DNA of 64,000 bases from Flavobacterium plurextorum (GTDB taxonomy: Bacteria > Bacteroidota > Bacteroidia > Flavobacteriales > Flavobacteriaceae), in NCBI RefSeq assembly GCF_002217395.1, contig NZ_MUHD01000026.1:1-64000 (forward strand). The letters are read 5' to 3'. Below are positions 28,156-36,859 of the stretch, in pieces; within the stretch, counting starts at the first letter, position 1, and each line of letters begins with the position of its first letter. The position numbers were made by a program, and so were the translations under genes. The notes beneath the pieces were generated by a model that did no database searches, was not told the origin of the DNA, and was given only the letters and a program-made list of their open reading frames with translations.

Positions 28156-28341
28156 AATGTTTTGTTTTAAAGTTGCTTTTGTATTTCAAATCAATATTTT
28201 AACAGTTTTTTCTGCTTTTGTAATTATTTAGGAAAGTTACCCTGATAGTTGTTAAAATTATTTACACAACTCTTCTTGAAGTTTATATAATTTTCATTGT
28301 GAGTAGATTAAAGTAAACTGATGCTGAATGTGATATAACAA

Positions 28342-28372
28342 AAAATCCCTTTCATTAAGAAAGGGATTTTAA
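28342..28372 (-). terminator. Intrinsic terminator after the glycosyltransferase
   Basis: AAAATCCCTTTC pairs perfectly with GAAAGGGATTTT across ATTAA; on the minus strand a T-rich tail follows. Confidence 0.85.
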
Positions 28373-28400
28373 GGGTTTAATAAAACTTTGGTCAGTGTTG

Positions 28401-30671
28401 CTAAGAGTTTATTGCAAATCCAGTTCTGGATTTTAGCAGCGGAATTACTTTAGATTGCGATTGAGCAAAATTTTCCATTAATAATCTTGCTGTTAAATAG
28501 CATATCGTAGATTCTGCGCCTTGATTTAAGTTTACATTTTCTTTTTCGAGTCCGTCATAACCACCGCCGCTTACGGGATTATACATAATTTGATTTAAGT
28601 GATTTTTACCTAAAAACCAGTTAAAAGCTGTTTTCATTTTATGTTTATATTCTGGAATTTTAAACGTATTGTAAAATGCATTTAAAGTTTGAATGGTGTA
28701 CGAAACGTCAATAGGCTGTTCTCCAAATTGTTCTGGTTTTGTGCCTTTTTGATACCAGTTTTGATTAGAAATGGGTTTAAAACTGTCATCTATAAATGTT
28801 TTAGAAATTAAAAAATCTAATGAATCTAAAGCTGCTTTTTTATAAACAGGTTTATTAGTTACTAAATAAGCATACAACATCGATTCTGGCAGAATACCAT
28901 TTGCATAAGTTAAGTAATTCTCAAACCATTGCCAATCTTCAGCAGCCGTGTTTTCATAATTTGCAAGCAGTTTTGCATTCAATTTATTTATAATCGCCGC
29001 CATATATAGGTTCGGAATTACAGAATAATAGAGATACAAACCTTTTGTAGCAAATCCAATTGAACGTGGCGATTGAATTGTTTCGGCCCATTTTAAAGAA
29101 TTCAATAAACATTTCGATGCTTTTCTTGAAATCGGTTCTGGAAGAATATCAGAAATAGAAGTTACCGTTCCTAAAGCCCAGATCGCTCTTGCGTTTGAAT
29201 CTTCTAAATTAACTTCGGCATTTTGTTCCATATGATCGCGGTAATCCTGATCGACATAATTAATGAAATTTCCTTTTGGCTTTTGACATCTTTCTATAAA
29301 ATCCAAATAAATCAAAATGTACGGAAGATCGTCTTTATCCTTCGTTAATTTATAATGCATGCAAAATGCAATCAATGCGCGAGCATTATCATCTAATGTA
29401 TAACCGGATTCTACATCTGGAATAGAAATTTTGCTGAACTGAATAATACCAAGATCTGTTGTTAATTTTTTAATGTGACGTAATTGTATTTTAGGATATC
29501 GGTACTTAATTTCGTCTGGTTTTTCAAGTAGTTTTTTATACGTTTTTATGTGAATTATTGCCGTATTCTCCCAAGAGGAAGCTCTCGTTTTTCTAAAAGC
29601 ATTAATTCCCATTTCATGTCTTAGATTTTCATCAGAGATTAATTTAAGCGTCGATTCTGCAAACTGATCGACATTACCAATATCAACTAGAACACCGCAA
29701 TCTGGAGTTAGAACTTCTCTTGTATGCGGAATTTTTGAAGCTACCATTGGGCAGGCACAGCTCATTGCATACGAAAAAGTGCCGCTTACTGCTTGGTTTG
29801 GATCTTTTGAAGTAAACAAATAAATATCAGTAGCTTTTAAATAATCTAAAAGTTCATCCGTATCTAAATACTTATTTATAAAACGAACATTATCTTTTAA
29901 GTTCAAATCTTCAACAAGCGCTTCAAGTTTATTTCGGTATTCATCAACACCATCTTTAATTAAATTTGGATGCGTTTTTCCAATTATCAGGTAAAGTACA
30001 TTTGGCTCTTTTTTAATGATTTTTGCCAAAGCCTGTAAACCTGTTTCAATATTTTTTCCTTCACCAAGTAATCCAAAAGTAGATAATACTAATCTGTCTT
30101 GAATATCATATTTTGCTTTGGCTTGATAGGGAGTTTCATAAATTACAATATGAGTGCCGTGTGGTACAGTTGTAATCACATCTTCTGAAATGTCATATTC
30201 TTTAATCAGGATTTCTTTGGACTGATTTGTCATTACAAAAACGGATTTGCTGTAGCTTAAAAGTAATTTTACAAATGTTCTTAATTCGTTATTCGGATTT
30301 GGAATAACACTGTGAAAAGTAAAGGTTACGGGTTTCTTAATTACATTTAAAAAATCTAATAAATGGTCTCCGTATTGACCGCCGAATAATCCAAATTCAT
30401 GTTGAATATGAACTAATTTTATTTTTTCATCTTTATTGATTTCGCTTGCAGCTTTAGCATAATCATCTTTATTTTTTGTGTTTAAGGTAAAAGCTTGTGT
30501 TGGGTTTGTCTTGGGTTTATCGACCAGTTCGCAAATTTCACAGCTGATCGATTTGCCAAAAACATCTGTAATGCCTTTAATAGTATCTTGAGTATAAGTT
30601 GCGATTCCGCATTGCGTGGGTGGAAAAGTCGAGAGAAAAACTATTTTTGATTTATTTGATATCGTCTTCAT
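28401..30671 (-). CDS. Glycosyltransferase (GT4-like) fused to a C-terminal helical domain
   Basis: 756 residues. Residues 8-385 are a GT-B fold of the GT4 type: FLSTFPPTQCGIATYT at the start, HIQHEFGLFGGQYGD, then STFGLLGEGKNIETGL. At the usual EX7E site the protein reads NQAVSGTFSYAMSCACP, so the first glutamate is missing. Residues 400-745 are helical and rich in Trp and Tyr, like an (alpha/alpha) barrel (DNARALIAF, YTIQTLNAFYN, GGGYDGL). The fused domain might bind or trim the product. It is single, with a terminator behind it. The acceptor is unknown. Confidence 0.85.
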   Translation of the reverse strand: MKTISNKSKIVFLSTFPPTQCGIATYTQDTIKGITDVFGKSISCEICELVDKPKTNPTQAFTLNTKNKDDYAKAASEINKDEKIKLVHIQHEFGLFGGQYGDHLLDFLNVIKKPVTFTFHSVIPNPNNELRTFVKLLLSYSKSVFVMTNQSKEILIKEYDISEDVITTVPHGTHIVIYETPYQAKAKYDIQDRLVLSTFGLLGEGKNIETGLQALAKIIKKEPNVLYLIIGKTHPNLIKDGVDEYRNKLEALVEDLNLKDNVRFINKYLDTDELLDYLKATDIYLFTSKDPNQAVSGTFSYAMSCACPMVASKIPHTREVLTPDCGVLVDIGNVDQFAESTLKLISDENLRHEMGINAFRKTRASSWENTAIIHIKTYKKLLEKPDEIKYRYPKIQLRHIKKLTTDLGIIQFSKISIPDVESGYTLDDNARALIAFCMHYKLTKDKDDLPYILIYLDFIERCQKPKGNFINYVDQDYRDHMEQNAEVNLEDSNARAIWALGTVTSISDILPEPISRKASKCLLNSLKWAETIQSPRSIGFATKGLYLYYSVIPNLYMAAIINKLNAKLLANYENTAAEDWQWFENYLTYANGILPESMLYAYLVTNKPVYKKAALDSLDFLISKTFIDDSFKPISNQNWYQKGTKPEQFGEQPIDVSYTIQTLNAFYNTFKIPEYKHKMKTAFNWFLGKNHLNQIMYNPVSGGGYDGLEKENVNLNQGAESTICYLTARLLMENFAQSQSKVIPLLKSRTGFAINS

Positions 30672-31311
30672 GGGAGTTCTGTTTAAAATTCAATTAATAA
30701 GTCATTTAGGATTAGTAAATCCATTGTAATTTTATTGTAGGCAGATATTTTAGGAGGTTGTAAAAAAACTTCCTAATCCAGAAAATAACATAGTCTGCAT
30801 ACGTGTTTTTCACGAAGCATTCTAGAGGTTTAGTAATTGGTGTTGTTAGTTTCGAAATTAATTTCGAAAGAGCATTTTGCTCAAATAATGCAATGCAGGC
30901 TTATTAGACTTAGTTTTTGTTTTTGTTGCCGCTTGATCTATCAAGGGTGAGTCAATAGAAATAACGATAAGAAAAAATAGAGGATCAATTTTATAATTAA
31001 AATTAGGTTTTAAGCTAATAGAGGTTTGAATGTTTTTCAAACGATCTTTTTAAAATTAAAGATGAAGTCTATATTTTTTCTTTAAATATTACAATTGAAT
31101 TGGTGAAAGTAAATTGGGAATTAAATAGAAATTTTCTGTTGATTTTTTCGATCAATAGAACATTATATTTTAGATTCTTAAACAAACTATTTTTACTTTT
31201 AATAAAAGTATGATTCTTTTTTGAAATGAAAAGCTAAAATTTTGATAATTCTTTTTTTAATGTAAGTTTTTGATAGTCAGTTTTGTAGTTTTAAATTTTA
31301 GAATTGAAAAA
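30672..31311. other. Long AT-rich intergenic region with a perfect palindrome
   Basis: 640 bases. The only clear structures are the perfect 20-bp palindrome TTTCGAAATTAATTTCGAAA (30850-30869) and, touching it, the small hairpin GAGCATTTTGCTC. A 60-codon minus-strand frame overlaps these but has no other support. The rest is AT-rich without repeats or ORFs I would defend. Confidence 0.55.
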
Positions 31312-31776
31312 CTAACGATAGGTATAATGTTTTTTGGTTATAAATGCTATCGGAATACCAACACAGAATATCAAAATTAATATGGAAAGCAGTAATGGAA
31401 AGTCAAAATGTTTGGATGGAAGTTTAGGAAATGTGATTGGAAGCACGATAAGACTCATAACTATCCAAACAAATAAACCATATAAGACACCAGAAAATAC
31501 GGTGTTTTTTTGCAGAAAAGGAAAATAAGGATAGATTTTAAAGAAAAAATAAGCAAAAGCAAAGGCAATAAAATAGTGAAGAAGCAAACCGTATACTGCC
31601 ATTTGAGATCCGCCAATGTAAGCTTCCTGTTTAAAAATACCGCTGGCAATTGATTGTAAAATTTTTTCGGCTGTTGTTTTGTGTAATAAAACAGCGTAGA
31701 TTAAAATTGCAGCCAGAATATCTAAAGTTCCCGCTAATAAGCCAGAGGATAAAACAGTTCTCGATTTTGATTTCAT
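31312..31776 (-). CDS. Four-helix membrane protein, unknown
   Basis: 154 residues. Membrane segments are at about 12-29, 58-82, 92-112 and 127-147. The pattern GLLAGTLDILAAILIY...YGLLLHYFIAFAFAYFFFKIYP resembles small YagU/DUF1440-like membrane proteins, but I cannot assign it firmly. Three bases separate it from the DinB gene upstream, so they share an operon. Confidence 0.75.
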   Translation of the reverse strand: MKSKSRTVLSSGLLAGTLDILAAILIYAVLLHKTTAEKILQSIASGIFKQEAYIGGSQMAVYGLLLHYFIAFAFAYFFFKIYPYFPFLQKNTVFSGVLYGLFVWIVMSLIVLPITFPKLPSKHFDFPLLLSILILIFCVGIPIAFITKKHYTYR

Positions 31777-31779
31777 ATC

Positions 31780-32289
31780 TTAAATTTTCTTTATCGATTT
31801 AGAAATTTTGTTTAATTGATTTGTGTGGCGTTTTGTATGAATGAGTACAAAATTAATCCATTCGTAAATCGTGAATTTGTCAAAACCAGGAACTTGAAAA
31901 TCAAGACAAGTTAAGGTTAAATCATATTTTTCAGCTGAATCTAATAAATCGAATTCAATTTTATGAAGTTTTTCGATCAGTACTTTTTTGTCGTATTCTT
32001 TTTTTTCAGGTTGTAAAAATATTGGAGCATCCATTTTTATGTCGAAGTTTAAAAAAAGAGCTTCAATATCTTTTACTTTTTCTTCGGGATTTCGAGTAGT
32101 TTTTTCAGTTTTTCCTGCAAAAAGTTCAGGATATCCGGAGCCTGCCAATACAATATGCTGTGCTGTTTGTCCTGCTGTCCAACTGTTTTCGTATGGAATT
32201 TTATTTATTTCATTTTCAGAAAATAGCGAAAAGGTTTCGTTTAGATCATGAAATGTTTGAACTATATTTTGTTTAACTGCTGCTTTCAT
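31780..32289 (-). CDS. DinB family protein
   Basis: 169 residues with the four-helix DinB/YfiT plan. Likely metal-site histidines are in WTAGQTAQHIVLAG (about 37-50) and LIHTKRHTNQLNKI (about 149-162). Relatives include thiol-dependent metalloenzymes, but most are uncharacterised. It lies between a VOC protein (22 bases) and a membrane protein (3 bases) in one minus-strand operon. Confidence 0.87.
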   Translation of the reverse strand: MKAAVKQNIVQTFHDLNETFSLFSENEINKIPYENSWTAGQTAQHIVLAGSGYPELFAGKTEKTTRNPEEKVKDIEALFLNFDIKMDAPIFLQPEKKEYDKKVLIEKLHKIEFDLLDSAEKYDLTLTCLDFQVPGFDKFTIYEWINFVLIHTKRHTNQLNKISKSIKKI

Positions 32290-32311
32290 AATTTTAATCT
32301 TTAAGTGATTA

Positions 32312-32683
32312 TTATACTGATGTTATCCACCAAGTATTCCCGAATGGATCTGTTACACCGCAGGTTCTGCCATAATCCTGATTACTTAAACCCATTAATG
32401 AAACGGCTCCATTTTCTAGCGCTTTTTTATAACTTTCATCAGCGCTAGGAACATAAACAAACAAATTAGCAGTTTGTTTGGGCCAGTCCGCAACTTCATC
32501 GGTGATCATTATGGTGCTTCCATTCAAAGTAATTTCAGCATGCATAATGGTTCCGTCTTCACGTAGTGCTTTAGTATGCGTTTCTGAAGCTCCAAAAACA
32601 GTTTTAGTAAAATCAATAAATTTTGATGCGCCCGGTAAAATTAAATAGGGCATTATGGTTTGATGTTCTGCCGGAATATTCAT
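32312..32683 (-). CDS. VOC family protein (PhnB/glyoxalase-like)
   Basis: 123 residues, a paired beta-alpha-beta-beta-beta fold: YLILPGASKFIDFTKTVFGA at the start, IMHAEITLNGSTIMITDE in the middle and VTDPFGNTWWITS at the end. It is probably a small metalloenzyme or binding protein; the substrate is not evident. Confidence 0.9.
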   Translation of the reverse strand: MNIPAEHQTIMPYLILPGASKFIDFTKTVFGASETHTKALREDGTIMHAEITLNGSTIMITDEVADWPKQTANLFVYVPSADESYKKALENGAVSLMGLSNQDYGRTCGVTDPFGNTWWITSV

Positions 32684-32761
32684 TTTGCGGTATTTTAAAA
32701 TTTTGGATTTTAAAATTACAAATTATTATTGTATTATTTTGTAATTCAATTGATTATGATT

Positions 32762-32974
32762 TTACGGAAGTACTTCGCAATGAAAACCAAATGAATTTAC
32801 GAGCTCTATTATTTTGTGATTTGAAATTTTTGAATCGTTGATTCGCAGAATTTTATCGCAATCTTCAAGATCAAAATTGATAGCGCTGTTAGGAAAATGC
32901 TCAAGAAGCTTTCCCACAATCATTATTGATTGCTCAACTTCTTGAACATTTGTTTTGAAAACTTCTATCATCAT
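32762..32974 (-). CDS. Small hypothetical protein, HMA-like fold possible
   Basis: 70 residues. The order strand-helix-strand-strand-helix-strand (MIEVFKTNV, VEQSIMIVGKLLEHF, AINFDLEDCDKILRIN, KIIELVNSFGFHCEVL) is that of ferredoxin-like heavy-metal-associated domains, but the metal motif CxxC is absent. It lies ten bases after the DoxX gene, so they are one operon. Confidence 0.7.
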   Translation of the reverse strand: MMIEVFKTNVQEVEQSIMIVGKLLEHFPNSAINFDLEDCDKILRINDSKISNHKIIELVNSFGFHCEVLP

Positions 32975-32983
32975 TTGTAAATT

Positions 32984-33364
32984 TTATAAAGCGATATTTT
33001 TATAACGCTCAATTTTATGATAATAGGTATAAGAAACAGCCAAAATCAATAAAAAGATTAATGGGAAGAAGCCTTGAAAACCAATTCCATCAACCGCAAA
33101 ATGGCTGATTGAAGCGAATATAAAATCGAAACCAAATCCGGCGTAAGCCCATTCTTTTACATTTTTAGGAACTGACGGAATCACTAAAATTAAAACACCT
33201 AAGATTTTGAAAATAACTAATGCACTTCCAAAATACTCTGGATAGCCTAAATGTCTGATTCCTTCTTTAGCCAGTTCTGTCTGAGAAGTTAATGCCGGCA
33301 TAACGCCTTCGAATAGAAAAATAATAATTGTCGTAACCCAAAAAATAATTTTTGCTTTTTTCAT
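32984..33364 (-). CDS. DoxX family membrane protein
   Basis: 126 residues with four membrane helices; GIRHLGYPEYFGSALVIFKILGVLIL is the DoxX-like core. The function of such proteins in Bacteroidota is unclear. It probably heads the run of small genes down to 31312. Confidence 0.87.
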   Translation of the reverse strand: MKKAKIIFWVTTIIIFLFEGVMPALTSQTELAKEGIRHLGYPEYFGSALVIFKILGVLILVIPSVPKNVKEWAYAGFGFDFIFASISHFAVDGIGFQGFFPLIFLLILAVSYTYYHKIERYKNIAL

Positions 33365-33512
33365 GTGGTATTTTTTAAATAGTTATTAGTTAATGCATTA
33401 CAAATGTAATGATCTTATATTTCTGATAAAATACACATTTACGACTATTTTAGGGGCATTTACGACAAGTTGATTGTTGGTTGGTTGTTAGTTAGTTGTT
33501 GCTTGGATTTAC

Positions 33513-33543
33513 CATACAGTTTGTCATCCCGCGTTCCTCGGGA
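33513..33543. repeat. Extragenic hairpin repeat
   Basis: TTGTCATCCCG pairs with CGGGATGACAA across CGTTCCT. It is a short repeat of the type frequent between Flavobacterium genes, here between convergent or tandem minus-strand genes. Confidence 0.65.
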
Positions 33544-33612
33544 TGACAAGATTGTTTTGACTGCTTCACTATGCTCAACACGATAGAAATAAGAAAAATT
33601 GGAATTTAAAAT

Positions 33613-34356
33613 TTACGTAAGCTGGTAATTCGTAATCAAAAACAAATCCTCAAAACCCAATCTTGTATAAATGCCTTTTCCTAAAGCAGAAGCTTGCAGT
33701 TGCGCATATTCACAATCAGCATCAATTGCTTTATTTATAGCAAATTTCATGATTTCTTCGGCAAAACCTTTTTTACGCATTTCTGGAATAACGCCCACAC
33801 CATGAATTCCCATTGTTTTTTCGGTTTGAAAAAGGGTAAGTGTTCCAATTGGTTTTTCTTCAAAATGAACTAGATAAAATGCGGCATTTTCGTAATTATG
33901 AACCAATGTTTCTTTACTGATAACATAACTAAAAGACATCGGATAAATATCAGACCAGGTTTTGGCATCGTCATCATTTAAAACTCTTTTAAAACTCAGA
34001 TTGTTTTGGATCGGAAATTTTTCGTCCAGTTTCAAAGCCATAGCCATCAATTGAATGCGAGTAGAAAATCCGTTTTTTTCAAAGATTTCATTTGAATTAC
34101 TTCCGAAAATATCCCAATATGGAATAACTAATTTGGGATTTTCTTTCATTATTTCCATAATCTGTGGAAGATTTTTTTCGGTGATATCTTCTCGAAACCA
34201 TAGTCGGTTTGGCCAGCCGGAGTTTTCTATTTGAATAAATTCAAAAGGATCGTTTTTATGATAGGAAAGAAGGGGAGTCGCAACAGTTCTCCAAAGCGCT
34301 GTCAGGTTGTCAATATTGTCTTTGATGAGGTTTATATTTTTCATTTTGAATATCAA
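33613..34356 (-). CDS. GNAT family N-acetyltransferase
   Basis: 247 residues. The acetyl-CoA pocket motif is GIHGVGVIPEMRKKGFAEEIM (around 190-210), followed by AQLQASALGKGIYTRLGFE. The N-terminal 120 residues form an extra domain. The substrate is unknown. The ATG four codons inside (34344, MKNINLI) is an equally good start. Confidence 0.86.
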   Translation of the reverse strand: MIFKMKNINLIKDNIDNLTALWRTVATPLLSYHKNDPFEFIQIENSGWPNRLWFREDITEKNLPQIMEIMKENPKLVIPYWDIFGSNSNEIFEKNGFSTRIQLMAMALKLDEKFPIQNNLSFKRVLNDDDAKTWSDIYPMSFSYVISKETLVHNYENAAFYLVHFEEKPIGTLTLFQTEKTMGIHGVGVIPEMRKKGFAEEIMKFAINKAIDADCEYAQLQASALGKGIYTRLGFEDLFLITNYQLT

Positions 34357-34415
34357 ATTTAAATCTGAAACAAAGATAAAATTAGCTTTTCAAGAAAACC
34401 TTTACATATGTTGAT

Positions 34416-35021
34416 TTATAAATCTTTTTCCAGACTTTTTCTAATTCGGCTTAACTGAGTTGGAGTAATTCCTAAATGCGATGCAATATGTAATAGCGGA
34501 ACTCGTTCTGCAATACTTGGATGTTTCTTTAGAAGATTAACATATCTTTCGGTTGCGTTTTGCATTACCAGCGCCACTTCTCTTTGTTCTTTATCAATAA
34601 TCCAGTTCTTTTCTAAATGAGCGATATAAAAGTTTTTGAGATCTTCATTTTCATTAATTAGCAAAATGTATTTTTTGTAATTAAGGTTGATGATAATGCT
34701 GTCTTCCAAAGCTTCAATTGTAAAATCTGAGGGCGATTGCAGCATCAATGAAACTTTTGAACCTGCAAAAGAGTTTTCCATGAAAAGATTTTTATTATAG
34801 AAATTTCCCTGTCGATCTGTTATAAAAGCTCTTAGAATTCCTTTTGCAACAAAATGAAGATTTTTAGCAATTTCTCCATTTTGTAATAAAGTTTCTCCTT
34901 TTTTAATGGTTTGGAATTCTGTAATGTTCTCAATTAATTTCCATGATTTTTCAGAAATAGGAGAGTAGCCTTCGAAAGCCAGCTTTAGATTGTTGAGGGA
35001 TATTTCTTTATTGAAAGTCAT
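34416..35021 (-). CDS. Crp/Fnr family transcriptional regulator
   Basis: About 201 residues. A cyclic-nucleotide-binding beta-roll comes first (KKGETLLQNGEIAKNLHFVAKGILRAF) and a short C-terminal helix-turn-helix last (VPLLHIASHLGITPTQLSRIRK). The effector residues for cAMP are not evident, as in most Bacteroidota members. I start at the ATG giving MTFNKEISL; the frame extends six codons further upstream (35039). Confidence 0.88.
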   Translation of the reverse strand: MTFNKEISLNNLKLAFEGYSPISEKSWKLIENITEFQTIKKGETLLQNGEIAKNLHFVAKGILRAFITDRQGNFYNKNLFMENSFAGSKVSLMLQSPSDFTIEALEDSIIINLNYKKYILLINENEDLKNFYIAHLEKNWIIDKEQREVALVMQNATERYVNLLKKHPSIAERVPLLHIASHLGITPTQLSRIRKSLEKDL

Positions 35022-35093
35022 AGTTAATCGTTTTGCCACAAAGACGCTATGGCGCGATGTTTTTTTTTCAAAAATAAAGAAATAAGTCTAAGT

Positions 35094-35185
35094 TTGTCAT
35101 TTCGACGAAGGAGAAATCTCCACAAGAAACTCCACAAAGATTGGATTTTCGTTGAGGAGCTGCTTGTGGAGACGACTTTACAGCA
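35094..35185. repeat. Extragenic repeat (TCATTTCGACGAAGG type)
   Basis: GTCATTTCGACGAAGGAGAA is followed by ATCTCCAC and, 50 bases on, its inverted partner GTGGAGACGAC. A degenerate relative is at 36665-36748. Such elements are common between Flavobacterium genes. Confidence 0.7.
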
Positions 35186-35187
35186 AA

Positions 35188-35229
35188 TAAAAAACCGCCA
35201 GAAACTCAAAAGCTTTTAGCGGTTTTATT
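35188..35229 (-). terminator. Terminator after the 35256-35711 lipoprotein gene
   Basis: AAAACCGC and GCGGTTTT form the base of a hairpin; the minus strand continues with T's. Confidence 0.65.
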
Positions 35230-35255
35230 ACAAGTTATTTGTACTGTATTATAGC

Positions 35256-35711
35256 TTAATCAGCATAATGATAAATGCTTCTTTTTACTGTATTATTTAT
35301 TTTTTCAAGTGTTACTTCTGTCACACCGCCTTCATAATTCATAGCAATAGCTACTTTATCTTTTGTAATTTGATAATCAATAGAGATTAACCCATTTTTA
35401 TTTATCTCAACAGATTTAGTTTCACTTGGAATTGCACTTAAAAAGTATTCTGATTCTTCGACTTCTTTGTTTTTAATAATATTTTGATACACTTTATCAA
35501 TATTAGTATCTTTTAAGATGCATTCTTTTCCAGATCCCATTTCTACTTCGATGTTTTTACAATCCTCTTTTTCCTCTGCCTTTTTTTCTTCTTTTACAAC
35601 CGCAATTGTATCTGCCGGCTTGGTTTCTGATTTTAATTCTTCATTCGAATTAGTTTGCTTGCAATTTGCAAATAGTAAAGCTAAAAGCGCAATGGATGCA
35701 ATTTTCTTCAT
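35256..35711 (-). CDS. Small lipoprotein, unknown
   Basis: 151 residues. The lipobox ends LLFANC (Cys17). A Lys/Glu-rich linker (30-50) follows and then about 95 residues of beta-type sequence with one cysteine pair region (CKNIEVEMGSGKEC). I recognise no family. It is single, with a terminator behind it. Confidence 0.72.
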   Translation of the reverse strand: MKKIASIALLALLFANCKQTNSNEELKSETKPADTIAVVKEEKKAEEKEDCKNIEVEMGSGKECILKDTNIDKVYQNIIKNKEVEESEYFLSAIPSETKSVEINKNGLISIDYQITKDKVAIAMNYEGGVTEVTLEKINNTVKRSIYHYAD

Positions 35712-35807
35712 GGGTTTTGATTTATTGTTTGAAAGGATTATTTTATAAAGTATGATATATTCAAAAATGGTATTTACGAGTTTATCAAAAGTAATTCTCT
35801 AGGTTTG

Positions 35808-36635
35808 TTATTCAAAACTAATTCTTAGATTATTTTGTATTCGGGCTTTATTACCTTTATATGTTCCAGGTTTCCAATTATTGTAATCTTTTTTTAGTGT
35901 ATGTATAGCAAGATTAATCAAATCTTGTTTGTATTTTTCATCAATACCTTTTTCATTTACCCAATTAGTTTGTTTTATATTACTTATTGTCCCATCTTTT
36001 TCTACGATAAATTCTATATCAGTAAATAAATAATGCATGCTTTTTCTATTTATTGGTAAATCAGTTTTTATAGTGGTGGAATAATCATTCTCTATAGCAA
36101 TTTTTGGGTTTAATATTTTTGGTTTTTCGTTTTGTTCTAAATCGTAAATGCTAATAATTTTATTGTTGTTATTAATATTTTTTATGAGAATTTTTATAGC
36201 ATCATTTTCTATCTCTGATTTATAATTCTCTCCATATTTTTCTTTCATTTTTAAATCTATATATGCGATATAACAACCTCTTGTTTGTCCCTCATAAATT
36301 TCACAACCCAAATCCTGAATTCCTAGTTTAAATTTTTTCTTTTTAAGAACTTCTTTAATTTCATCTTCATAAGGCTTGAAATCACATCCAAAACATATCG
36401 TTTGAACATAAACACCATTGTATTTTGAAAGATCATCTTTTGCTCGTTCAATTTCACCATTGCATAAACTATCGCTCTTAGGAACGTTTTTCATGTATTT
36501 TGCATAATCTAATGGTGGAGGAAGTTTAACAATTTTGGTTGTGTCTGACCTTGATGTATTAATTACCTCTGTATTTTTCTTACAGCTAATTATCAAAAAG
36601 AAAAATACAAATAGGATGAAATAATGCTTTCTCAT
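35808..36635 (-). CDS. Lipoprotein with TonB-C-like terminal domain
   Basis: 275 residues. The lipobox ends IISC (Cys18). The last 90 residues (FTDIEFIVEKDGTISNIKQT, then WKPGTYKGNKARIQNNLRISF) match the C-terminal TonB-type domain found repeatedly in Bacteroidota lipoproteins. The middle has several cysteines (YVQTICFGCDF, DLGCEIYEGQTRGC). It is unlikely to be a true TonB because it lacks the membrane anchor and proline-rich spacer. Confidence 0.75.
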   Translation of the reverse strand: MRKHYFILFVFFFLIISCKKNTEVINTSRSDTTKIVKLPPPLDYAKYMKNVPKSDSLCNGEIERAKDDLSKYNGVYVQTICFGCDFKPYEDEIKEVLKKKKFKLGIQDLGCEIYEGQTRGCYIAYIDLKMKEKYGENYKSEIENDAIKILIKNINNNNKIISIYDLEQNEKPKILNPKIAIENDYSTTIKTDLPINRKSMHYLFTDIEFIVEKDGTISNIKQTNWVNEKGIDEKYKQDLINLAIHTLKKDYNNWKPGTYKGNKARIQNNLRISFE

Positions 36636-36664
36636 AAAGTGATTAATGATCTAAAAGTAAATAT

Positions 36665-36748
36665 ATGAAATTATAAAAAAGCATCGCGAAGAAATTATTG
36701 TGGCGGAGCTACTTGCGAAGATCTCTCCTTCGTCGAGATGATAATATA
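36665..36748. repeat. Degenerate extragenic repeat (TCTCCTTCGTCGAGATGA type)
   Basis: GATCTCTCCTTCGTCGAGAT is the inverse form of the element at 35094. The area between 36636 and 36859 otherwise holds only the terminator at 36787. Confidence 0.6.
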
Positions 36749-36786
36749 GTAGGTAAAAAAACTTATTGGTCTTTGCTACAAAACTA

Positions 36787-36825
36787 AAAAAACGCCATGA
36801 AACCAAAGGTCTCAAAGCGTTTTCA
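36787..36825 (-). terminator. Terminator of the RND efflux operon
   Basis: AAAACGC pairs with GCGTTTT around an inner TGAAACC/GGTCTCA stem; T's follow on the minus strand. It lies 35 bases after the TolC-type gene. Confidence 0.7.
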
Positions 36826-36859
36826 TCTCAAAAAATAAATAATTAACGGGTAATAGGTA

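Noticed and set aside
30858..31040. Minus-strand frame of 60 codons in the 640-base gap
   Set aside because: It overlaps the palindrome and hairpin, and has low-complexity sequence without promoter or family support.
35024..35209. Minus-strand frame of 61 codons
   Set aside because: It is made largely of the TCATTTCGACGAAGG-type extragenic repeat.
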